Source: a virus. From it: a DNA stretch of 64,000 nucleotides. Made by a program: the position numbers and the translations under genes. A model generated the notes under the pieces. It was not told the DNA's origin. It saw nothing but the letters and a program-made list of their open reading frames with translations, and searched no databases. Positions 1-7,334 of the stretch are shown here, in pieces. Each line of letters begins with the position of its first letter. The stretch's first letter is position 1. The stretch spans positions 1 to 64,000 of IMG/VR virus record IMGVR_UViG_3300049595_004364; one strand, written 5' to 3'.

Positions 1-2217
1 GAAGCACAGCGTGCTCTGGACTGGCGTAAAGAAGGTAATAGAGGTGGAACGCCGGTTGGAGTGGCTAGAGCCCGCCAACTAGTTAATAAACAGAATCTAT
101 CTCCTAGTACGGTAAAAAGGATGTTTTCTTTCTTCTCCCGTCATGAGGTTGATAAACAAGCACAGGGTTTTAGCCCCGGCGAAGAAGGGTACCCCTCACC
201 AGGTAGAGTAGCCTGGGGACTTTGGGGAGGTGATGCAGGTTTCTCCTGGTCTAGAACTAAAGTTAACCAGATGAACCGTATAGATGAGAAAAAAATGTTT
301 GTACTTAATGCTACAATTAAAAAGATTTCTGAGGATGCTGACTATATCACTATACGTGGCATGGCATCAACCAAGGACACTGATAGGGTAGGGGACATTA
401 TGGACCCGGATTGCTGGACAAAAGGCGGTCTGGATAACTATATGAATAATCCCATTATTCTATTTAACCACGACTACAATAGACCGATAGGTAGAGGTAC
501 CGACGTAAAGGTTACGAAAAATGGTTTAGAACTGACTGCTAAAATTAGCAAGGCAGATAGATACATTTCGAAGCTGATTCAAGACGGTGTACTTAGTACC
601 TTCTCTGTTGGGTTTAAAGTTAGGGAAGCAGACCACATGAAAGAAACAGGTGGGTTGCGTATTAAAGATGCGGAACTTTATGAAGTTTCCGTGGTTTCTA
701 TTCCGGCTAACCAAGCCGCAACATTTGAAATAGTAAAATGTTTTAGTCCTACTGAGTTTGAACTTTACAAGAGTGGACTGACTACACCGAAAGGTGAAAG
801 CGAGACGGACGTCTCAGAAAGAAAGATTAATATGAACGAAGAAGAACTCAAGGCTCTGGTTGCTAAGCAAACAGCTGCTGCCGTAAAGATGGCTATGGCT
901 GAAAGAGATGCGGCTGAAGAAAAAGCTCTTAAAGAAAAAGAAGAAGCCGGTAAGCTAGAAGACATCAAGCAAACTGTTGCAGTAGCTGCATCTGGAACTG
1001 AAAAGCTCCTAGCTGAAGTTAAAGCAACTTTTGAAGCTAACCGCGAAGCAACCCAGAGTGAGATTAGCGGCCTTAAAGCTGCTCTTCAAGATCGTGCTGA
1101 AGAAGTTAAAGCTCTTCAGAACTCCAAGCGTCAGTTTGTTGCCTCTGGTACCAACGACTGGAAAAAAGCCCACGAGGGCGAACTGCGTGATGCTTACCTC
1201 CTAGGTAGAGTCACAGGAAAAGGTTGGAACTCAACTTATGGCCAAGAAGTTGTTAACAAAATCAGCAACTTCTCCGGTGCAGAAATTCCTGCTGCTGCAA
1301 GCATTGCACTTTTTGAAACAATCGCCTCTACTTCAATTGAGCGCGACATTCAGAACGAGCTAATTTTAGCTACTCTTTTCCGTGAAATTCCAATGACGTC
1401 TGCAGCTATGACTCTTCCTATCCTGCCTGACGCAGGTTATGCTGAGTTTATCTCAACTAAGAATATCACGAACACGGGTGGAGATGCTCCGCATGGTAAC
1501 CTAGACGAGCGTAGCGATACTGCTGGTTCACCATACGAAGGTATTGACCTTGGTGCAAAGACGCTTACAACGAAGAAACTAGTTTCTCTCACGTTCCTAG
1601 CTAACGAGACAGAAGAAGACGCAATTCTTCCTATTCTCCCGCTTCTAACTGAGTCAATGGTTCGTGCACACTCACGCGCTGTTGAGCGTGCTATGCTTCG
1701 TGGAAGCAGCGGTATTGGTTCCTTCGATGGTCTAACCACAATTGCTACCACTAACTCTGACGTTGTTGCAAACACAACTGCATTTGCTTCTGATGCGCTT
1801 ACATCTGACCACCTCATTGGTCTCCGTAAAGCAATGGGCAAGTACGGCGTACGTCCTAGCGATGTTGTGTACGTTGTTTCTGAGCGTGCATACTTTGAAC
1901 TTCTCGAAGATCCTGAGTTCAAGGATGTCAGCCTAGTTGGTCAGACAGCTACAAAACTCCGTGGTGAAATTGGTAACGTTTATGGTTCACGCGTAGTACT
2001 TTGCGACGAGTTCGTAACGCCTGCCGTTAACGCTTTCTTCGCACTAGCCGTTAACCCGCGTAACTTTGTTGTACCGCGTCTACGTGGTGTAACACTTGAA
2101 TCTCAGTACGTTCCTCGCCTCCAGCACAGAGAGCTTATTGCTACTCAGCGCCTAGGATTCGATGAAATTATTTCTGGTGCTACTGCTGTAACGGCTCGTA
2201 AGTACCACTCAGCTTAA
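1..2217 (+). CDS. Prohead protease-scaffold-major capsid polyprotein (5' partial)
   Basis: The frame is open through the left edge of the window, so the true start lies upstream; the GTG at 61 is probably internal. Residue numbers below count the codon at 61 as 1. Residues 1-70 are a helical phage-head region with a GFSPGEEGYPS motif and a WALWGG-like WGLWGGDAG motif. Residues 80-230 look like an HK97-type (U35) prohead protease, with H137 in FNHDYNRPIGRG, S182 in STFSVGF and E208 in AELYEVSVVSIPANQAA. Residues 258-368 are an Ala/Glu/Lys coiled coil resembling a scaffold. Residues 375-718 look like an HK97-fold capsid protein. An in-frame ATG at 832 could yield the scaffold-capsid part alone. 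Protease, scaffold and shell are usually separate genes or pairs. The inferred role is self-processing during capsid assembly. Confidence 0.88.
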   Translation, partial: EAQRALDWRKEGNRGGTPVGVARARQLVNKQNLSPSTVKRMFSFFSRHEVDKQAQGFSPGEEGYPSPGRVAWGLWGGDAGFSWSRTKVNQMNRIDEKKMFVLNATIKKISEDADYITIRGMASTKDTDRVGDIMDPDCWTKGGLDNYMNNPIILFNHDYNRPIGRGTDVKVTKNGLELTAKISKADRYISKLIQDGVLSTFSVGFKVREADHMKETGGLRIKDAELYEVSVVSIPANQAATFEIVKCFSPTEFELYKSGLTTPKGESETDVSERKINMNEEELKALVAKQTAAAVKMAMAERDAAEEKALKEKEEAGKLEDIKQTVAVAASGTEKLLAEVKATFEANREATQSEISGLKAALQDRAEEVKALQNSKRQFVASGTNDWKKAHEGELRDAYLLGRVTGKGWNSTYGQEVVNKISNFSGAEIPAAASIALFETIASTSIERDIQNELILATLFREIPMTSAAMTLPILPDAGYAEFISTKNITNTGGDAPHGNLDERSDTAGSPYEGIDLGAKTLTTKKLVSLTFLANETEEDAILPILPLLTESMVRAHSRAVERAMLRGSSGIGSFDGLTTIATTNSDVVANTTAFASDALTSDHLIGLRKAMGKYGVRPSDVVYVVSERAYFELLEDPEFKDVSLVGQTATKLRGEIGNVYGSRVVLCDEFVTPAVNAFFALAVNPRNFVVPRLRGVTLESQYVPRLQHRELIATQRLGFDEIISGATAVTARKYHSA

Positions 2218-2230
2218 AGGAAGTAGACAG

Positions 2231-2800
2231 ATGGATCTGGTAACTGTTAATCAGTATAAATCATACCGTGGTATCTCAGGTAATACTGAGGATACTAAGC
2301 TTAACATTATCGTTCCATCTGTCTCCAACCTCGTAAAGAATTACTGTGGCAAAAGCTTCGTGGATCACTACACTACCAATAAGGTAGAGTATTTTTCCAT
2401 GAAGTGGCCTCAGAACACAGTATTTCTTTCGGAAATTCCTATCCTGCAAGTAGTAAGTGTAGAAGAGTTTGAGAGCGAAGAAGAGGGTTCTAGTTATACT
2501 ACCTTATCTGCTGCTCAATACACAGTTGATAGCAATCTAGACGCAGTTTACCGTATTGAAGGTGGACGCAGGCAGGACTTTCCGCAAGGGATAAATAGTG
2601 TACGTGTAACATACAAAGGGGGTTTTGCTACTATACCGCTAGATTTAAGACTAGCAGTTACCGACCTTATTACATATTATTTAAAAGAAGAGTGGAAGCC
2701 GGAGAAAAATCAGGGCGTATTTACTATTCGTAATGACAGTGCGGAAGCTAACTTCCCAGACCACATCAATCGTGTGTTGGACTTGTATCGTAATGGATGA
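2231..2800 (+). CDS. Head-tail connector (gp6-like adaptor)
   Basis: This 189-aa protein follows the capsid gene by 13 bases and has an AAGGA ribosome binding site. Its N-terminal part contains a helical DxxxLNxxVPSxxNLVxNYCGKSF pattern, with a TYKGGF segment and a closing helix. This is the pattern of HK97 gp6-like proteins that form the ring joining portal to neck. Position directly after the capsid gene supports that role. The gene end overlaps the start of the next one (ATGGATGA), suggesting coupled translation. The assignment rests on fold-type pattern and gene order. Confidence 0.78.
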   Translation: MDLVTVNQYKSYRGISGNTEDTKLNIIVPSVSNLVKNYCGKSFVDHYTTNKVEYFSMKWPQNTVFLSEIPILQVVSVEEFESEEEGSSYTTLSAAQYTVDSNLDAVYRIEGGRRQDFPQGINSVRVTYKGGFATIPLDLRLAVTDLITYYLKEEWKPEKNQGVFTIRNDSAEANFPDHINRVLDLYRNG

Positions 2801-4550
2801 TTGGAAAGAAAACGAAAAAGTTCTTTTTGATAAATTATCTAATGTTGCTGACTTAACAGAGCAAGAAATTGCTGATACGCTAAAAGCAGATATAGAAGCT
2901 GCTATTGCCCAGGGCTCTGGTCGTGAAAGAGTACTTCCACGACTTATACCTTATGATAAAAATGGCAATCGTATTGATCTAGAAAAATATACTGCGTTGG
3001 TAAAGAAACACGTTGATTCTATTGAAAACCTGGTTGGCGAAATTTTTCTTATAGCAGACCCAGAAGGCATAGCTTGGAGTGAACTTTCTGCTATTAATAC
3101 CTCAGTTGCTGGTACAGCTAGCGGCGGTGGCGCAGGTGCTCTGTACAAAAGAACTCTAAACAAGTCTAGTGGTAAAGCCAAAGAGCGAATGATCACTATA
3201 AATAAGCAGGGTATTGAAAATATTTCTGTAGATGATTTAGCTGCTGAAGCATACGCTGCTCATATTGCGGCTAAAAACGCTTCTGGTACTACTTTTCAAT
3301 ATGGCGCTTTAGGCGCTGTATTTCTTACTGAGTTTATAGATATCACAAAATCAGAGGCTGAAAATTACTATAAAGCTGTAGTAATTTTCAAAGGATTTAC
3401 TCCACCAGAAAGCAAAGGTACGCCTAACAGGTATAAACTATCGGAACTTACAATAACACAAGGTGAGGTTATATTTTGGGAAGTTCCTTCGAGTGCTACC
3501 TTAGCTTTAAACATAGAACACTCTTCTTCTGATGTAGGTAGGTACTCTGAAGAATACATAACTGATATTAGAAACTTTTTAGCTAAAGTTGAACAGTATG
3601 CAGCTAAAACAAATGACCCTAAAGCCTCAAAAGTTGTAGCAAATTTACGGCGTTCCGTACAGTTGATGGAAGTCCGCATAAAAGCGTTGGATATGCTATC
3701 TAACCAAGTAGGAGAGCAGTTTCCTAGTGGTAAAGTAGATGAAGTTATGGCGTTTTATACCGCAGCTATAGAGCGCGGCGAAGATCTAGGCTTTCATGTA
3801 CTATACAGGGATAGTATTACGCATTCCTTACAAGCAAGAAGTGTTAAAGTAGACGCTACTATCGAAGCAAAGTTAAAAAATAATAAAAATTTTTTCTTTT
3901 TAGGTAGAGCTAGAGCTAACGGTATAAAAGGTAACGTAGAAAAAGCATTCGTTAGAAGTCTTCCATCACTTTTGTGGAGAAGAAGATCACCTAGCCTAGT
4001 CGCTGTACAAATATATAATGCACTAATAGAAATATTTAATCTTAAAGCTAAAAATAAGTTTGCAAAAAACAAAAATAGCAAACAATTAGGCAAAGATTTA
4101 AATATATTTATTAAGTTTGCAAAAAAGGCTAAGTTAAACTTTAAGTATGATAAAGTACCTACTGAATTAGAAGGACGAGCTAAAAGAAAGAAAAGAAGTA
4201 ATCCAACTAGGGTTAATACTAGCAACTTTGGGGGTCAATCTATTCCTACACAACAAATGTTGCCAATACTAAACGCAGAAATTAAACAATACGTTATAAA
4301 TGAAATGGGCAGGCCTAGTCTAGAAAATCGCTCAGGAAGATTTGCAGGTAGTGTACGAGTATTAAGCGCGCAAGAAAACGCAGCTGTGCAGTATACTTAC
4401 CAAAAATTTCCTTATCAAGTTTTTTCACCCTCAAAAGGCAGAAGACCCTGGGCAACAGAAGAAAGGGACCCTGCAAAAATTATAGATAGGGCTATAAAGA
4501 AATTAGGCCAAGACAGGTTCCAGAAAGTGTTTAGGACAGAAGAAAGATGA
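2793..4550 (+). CDS. Large neck-position virion protein, function unknown
   Basis: I chose the ATG at 2793, which overlaps the connector stop by 8 bases, giving about 585 aa (MDDWKENEKV...). An upstream ATG at 2733 would lengthen the overlap to 68 bases. The protein sits between the head-tail connector and the tail terminator, where lambdoid phages usually have a much smaller gp10-like neck protein. The C-terminal 100 residues (INEMGRPSLENRSGRFAGSV, then KGRRPWATEERDP) look like a gp10/tail-completion-type domain. The N-terminal 400 residues are not recognised. They are Lys-rich between about 370 and 470 and have no membrane segment. A neck protein carrying an extra N-terminal module is the likeliest reading. 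Confidence 0.7.
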   Translation: MDDWKENEKVLFDKLSNVADLTEQEIADTLKADIEAAIAQGSGRERVLPRLIPYDKNGNRIDLEKYTALVKKHVDSIENLVGEIFLIADPEGIAWSELSAINTSVAGTASGGGAGALYKRTLNKSSGKAKERMITINKQGIENISVDDLAAEAYAAHIAAKNASGTTFQYGALGAVFLTEFIDITKSEAENYYKAVVIFKGFTPPESKGTPNRYKLSELTITQGEVIFWEVPSSATLALNIEHSSSDVGRYSEEYITDIRNFLAKVEQYAAKTNDPKASKVVANLRRSVQLMEVRIKALDMLSNQVGEQFPSGKVDEVMAFYTAAIERGEDLGFHVLYRDSITHSLQARSVKVDATIEAKLKNNKNFFFLGRARANGIKGNVEKAFVRSLPSLLWRRRSPSLVAVQIYNALIEIFNLKAKNKFAKNKNSKQLGKDLNIFIKFAKKAKLNFKYDKVPTELEGRAKRKKRSNPTRVNTSNFGGQSIPTQQMLPILNAEIKQYVINEMGRPSLENRSGRFAGSVRVLSAQENAAVQYTYQKFPYQVFSPSKGRRPWATEERDPAKIIDRAIKKLGQDRFQKVFRTEER

Positions 4551-4999
4551 CAGCACGTATATATTCTACCAGAAGATATGCTCTTGTGGACTCCTTGGTA
4601 ACCTTATTTAAGCGTATAGATGGCACAGGATCATATCTTTCTAGCCTAAATCAAAACGTTTTTAGCAAATTAAAATTCTACGATGAAGTAACTGATTTTC
4701 CCACAGTTTGTGTAACAGCATCCAATGAGTCCAGACAATACCAAGCAGGCGGATACAGAGATAGATATCTAGAAGTACGCCTGATGGTCTTTGTAAATGA
4801 AGAGAACCCATTGAAAAAATGTGAAGCAATTTTGGAAGATATAGAAACCCTTGTTGAAGATAACGGCAGACTAGCTTATACCGATAGGCAAGGAACTACA
4901 CAATTTACACATGATATAACAATTCTTTCAATCAGTACTGATGAAGGAACGCTGGATCCCATCTCCATTGGCGAGATGACACTAAGGGTTCATTATTAA
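4547..4999 (+). CDS. Tail terminator / tail completion protein
   Basis: A 150-aa protein that starts at an ATGA overlap with the neck gene. It has the alpha/beta pattern of minor tail (terminator) proteins: an N-terminal helix (ALVDSLVTLFKRI), a strand with PTVCVTASNE, then RYLEVRLMVFVN followed by a helix LKKCEAILEDIETLVED and a terminal strand ISIGEMTLRVHY. Such proteins cap the tail tube and dock it to the head. Its location directly before the tube gene fits. There is no unique motif, so the name rests on fold pattern plus order. Confidence 0.72.
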   Translation: MTARIYSTRRYALVDSLVTLFKRIDGTGSYLSSLNQNVFSKLKFYDEVTDFPTVCVTASNESRQYQAGGYRDRYLEVRLMVFVNEENPLKKCEAILEDIETLVEDNGRLAYTDRQGTTQFTHDITILSISTDEGTLDPISIGEMTLRVHY

Positions 5000-5007
5000 G
5001 GAAAAAT

Positions 5008-6474
5008 ATGGCTATATTTCTAAAACGCGATACTAAGGTGTATCTGCAAAAAACTGTGGGAGCAGTATCTGCAATCTGGGAAATCCCAGTACTGGATGGC
5101 TTCACATTTACGCAGGCTAACACCACCTCAGAAGTTACACTAAATGAAATGGAAAGCAGCAATGGTTACTCTAAGCGTGGACGTAGAGCTTTTAACGATG
5201 CTCTAGCTCCTGCTGATTGGTCATTTTCTACTTACATTCGCCCATTTAAATCTAGCATTGCTTACAGTTCAGTTGCTACTACTGGTACGGGTGCTGGTGG
5301 AAGCAACAATACATTTGCTGTCGAAGAACAACTTTGGGCAAACTTTGTTGGTAAAGGTGGCTGGACTACGTCAGCATCAGGTATCCTAACTCTGGGTACT
5401 ATTACTATTGCAAGTGGAGTTAACGGTACTTATCAAATAGATCAGAATGAGTTTACTACTAATGGACCTGGTTTTGGCGCTACTTTTATTGTAGAGGTTA
5501 CAGGGTTAACTACAGCTTCCGTAAGTGTTGTTAACCCTGGTACTGGTTATGTTGTTGGCAACTCAATTACTATTCCAGGGTCTGCTTTAGGTGGTTCAGG
5601 TAACTTAACAACTACCGTTGCAACTCTTACAGCTGGTGAAACCTCTGCCTACGATTCGGAATCAGAAAACTTTACTAGAGATTCTACTGACCTCAATATT
5701 AGTTTTGCAGGATCGGGTGTTGGAACACTGGGTACTTTCGACCTGTTTTTTGTTATGGGTGCTACTACTGCTACTAGCTTAAACTATGCAGCTAGTTCCA
5801 CAATTGAAATTTTCAAGCTAACAAACTGTGTTGTTAACGAAGCAACTATAAACTTTGAAGTTGATGGTATTGCTATGATTGACTGGTCAGGTAATGCTTC
5901 TACTCTTACAACTGAAGCAACTTTCAACGCTGGAGCAGCTATTACAGAAGGTACAACACTTACAAGTAACTTTATTCGCAATAAGCTAACAGCTCTTTCT
6001 CTTGTATCTAATACTGGCGTAACGAGAACAGCTTTCCCTGGCGCAGCTACAAATGGTGTTTATAACATCACGCTTACAGGTGGTTCAATTACTTTTAGCA
6101 ATAATGTTACGTATCTAACACCTGAAGTCCTAGGAGTTGTTAACCAGCCAATCGGCCACATTACAGGTAACAAATCGGTTTCTGGAAACTTTACAGCATA
6201 TGTAGACTTTGGCCTAGCAGGGGATTCCGGATCATTATTTGATGCAGCTACCAGCGCAAATGCTAGAAGCATTGTTACTAACTCGTTTGCTTTAACATTT
6301 AAAGTTGGTGGAACATCAGCAACTCCACGTTTTGAAATTTCCCTACCAACAGCTCACCTAGAAATTCCAACAATTCAGACTGAAGATGTTATAGCAGTTG
6401 ACGTTGCGTTTAGTGGTCTTCCATCTACTATTACAAGCAATGATGAAGCTACACTTACTTATGTCGGTGCATAG
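5008..6474 (+). CDS. Major tail tube protein with Ig-like insertion
   Basis: A 488-aa beta-rich, Thr/Ser/Gly-rich protein with an AAGG ribosome binding site, placed between the terminator and chaperone genes as tube proteins are. The N-terminal segment (FLKRDTKVYLQ, then VLDGFTFTQANTTSEVTLNEMESS) and the C-terminal segment (ENPLPTAHLEIPTIQTEDVIAVDVAF-like strands) resemble halves of a tube-protein barrel. The middle, roughly residues 90-240, holds Gly/Thr-rich repeats (TGAGGSNNTF, VNPGTGYVVGNSITIPG). It probably forms a surface-exposed domain on the tube. The length exceeds the 200-250 aa of lambda gpV and is closer to T5-type tube proteins. The product is expected to be one of the most abundant in the virion. 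Confidence 0.78.
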   Translation: MAIFLKRDTKVYLQKTVGAVSAIWEIPVLDGFTFTQANTTSEVTLNEMESSNGYSKRGRRAFNDALAPADWSFSTYIRPFKSSIAYSSVATTGTGAGGSNNTFAVEEQLWANFVGKGGWTTSASGILTLGTITIASGVNGTYQIDQNEFTTNGPGFGATFIVEVTGLTTASVSVVNPGTGYVVGNSITIPGSALGGSGNLTTTVATLTAGETSAYDSESENFTRDSTDLNISFAGSGVGTLGTFDLFFVMGATTATSLNYAASSTIEIFKLTNCVVNEATINFEVDGIAMIDWSGNASTLTTEATFNAGAAITEGTTLTSNFIRNKLTALSLVSNTGVTRTAFPGAATNGVYNITLTGGSITFSNNVTYLTPEVLGVVNQPIGHITGNKSVSGNFTAYVDFGLAGDSGSLFDAATSANARSIVTNSFALTFKVGGTSATPRFEISLPTAHLEIPTIQTEDVIAVDVAFSGLPSTITSNDEATLTYVGA

Positions 6475-6485
6475 AAAAATTTAAC

Positions 6486-6514
6486 TTGACAAAAAATTGT
6501 CAATAAGATATATT
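6486..6514 (+). promoter_or_regulatory. Sigma70-type promoter before tail chaperone
   Basis: TTGACA at 6486-6491, a 17-base spacer and TATATT at 6509-6514 form a strong vegetative-type promoter in the 85-base gap between tube and chaperone. The -35 box is the left arm of a perfect inverted repeat, TTGACAA-aaaa-TTGTCAA (6486-6503), which could be an operator. Transcription would start near 6521, inside the hairpin described next. Confidence 0.65.
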
Positions 6515-6517
6515 ATA

Positions 6518-6548
6518 GTGGCAGATTGACGTCTGCCACTATTTTTTT
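6518..6548 (+). terminator. Intrinsic terminator after tail tube gene
   Basis: An 8-bp perfect stem, GTGGCAGA (6518-6525) and TCTGCCAC (6532-6539), with a 6-base loop, is followed by TATTTTTTT. It would cap transcripts arriving from the tube gene. A transcript starting near 6521 at the adjacent promoter would lack the first bases of the stem and so could escape termination. The AAGGAG ribosome binding site of the next gene follows directly. Confidence 0.75.
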
Positions 6549-6559
6549 AAGGAGTAAAA

Positions 6560-6967
6560 ATGAAATTAACTACATATCTAAAAACAAAACTTGAGGCCTG
6601 GGTTCCATTAGAAGGCTTTGATGGCTTTGAAGTAAAAGTCGCTTATCTATCAAGAGAAGAGCTGACTAAACTTCGTAACTCAGTTACGAGAGTTGCTTTC
6701 AACCCAAAAACCAGACAAAGAGAAGATAATATTGATTCCGAACTTTTTGTAAAAGAGTTTGTTAAAGCTGTCGTACTTGATTGGAAGGGCCTAACACTTG
6801 ATATCGCATCAAAACTTCTGCCTCTAGACGTTCCTGCGGATGTTGATCTTTCTCAAGAAATTGAATTCTCACAAGAGAGTGCCTTGGATCTAAGCAAAAA
6901 CTCACCAGTGTTCGACGGTTGGTTAAATGATGTTACTTTTGATCTAGAACGCTTTCGTACAAGATGA
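6560..6967 (+). CDS. Tail assembly chaperone (gpG-like)
   Basis: A 135-aa protein with an AAGGAG site 7-10 bases upstream, located between tail tube and tape measure like lambda gpG. The N-terminal part (LKTKLEAWVPLEGFDGFEVKVAYLSREELTKLRN) is the usual beta-then-helix start of these chaperones. They hold the tape measure protein soluble during tail assembly. Its stop (TGA, 6965-6967) is overlapped by a second open frame that has no good start codon of its own. A programmed frameshift therefore probably makes the longer G-T-type product. Confidence 0.8.
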   Translation: MKLTTYLKTKLEAWVPLEGFDGFEVKVAYLSREELTKLRNSVTRVAFNPKTRQREDNIDSELFVKEFVKAVVLDWKGLTLDIASKLLPLDVPADVDLSQEIEFSQESALDLSKNSPVFDGWLNDVTFDLERFRTR

Positions 6968-7334
6968 AATCGAAGATTCTTTAGAAACTCTTGACAAGTT
7001 TCTAAAACAACCTGAAGGTCTTAGTAAAGATAAATACTATGCCCTAATGGAGCAGCTAGGCAAAGAGCCCGACAATCCGCCAATAGGTTATGAGGATTTG
7101 TGCCCAGATTGCCAAATAGCACTAAATATATATAATAGACTCGGTAACCGTGTTTACGGGGATGTAGGTTTTGTAGGTAAAGACTACACTAATCTCCCCA
7201 TTCTCATCGAAGTCTTTGAAATAACCAACAAGAATTATCTTATAGACCTGTTAAATGTGCTAGACTCATTTAACATAGATAAATCTCAAAAAGGTATGAA
7301 GAAGATGATGGATGATATAAAGAAGAAAAAATGA
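6966..7334 (+). CDS. Frameshift extension of tail chaperone (gpT-like)
   Basis: This frame is open from 6948 (after TAG at 6945-6947) to 7334 and reads EIEDSLETLDKFLKQPEGLS, then CPDCQIALNIYN. The first ATG is at 7047, internal to what looks like continuous coding sequence and without a ribosome binding site. Relative to the chaperone frame it is +1 (or -2), and the shift must happen between 6948 and 6967. One candidate is AGA-TGA-A at the zero-frame stop. A frameshifted G-T fusion is standard in siphovirus tail assembly. The tape measure gene overlaps its end by ATGA. If no shift occurs, a start at 7047 would give 95 aa. Confidence 0.72.
   Translation, partial: EIEDSLETLDKFLKQPEGLSKDKYYALMEQLGKEPDNPPIGYEDLCPDCQIALNIYNRLGNRVYGDVGFVGKDYTNLPILIEVFEITNKNYLIDLLNVLDSFNIDKSQKGMKKMMDDIKKKK

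Noticed and set aside
1437-1922. Minus-strand 161-codon open frame inside the capsid gene
   Set aside because: Antisense to a clear capsid protein, Arg/Ser-rich shadow composition, no ribosome binding site.
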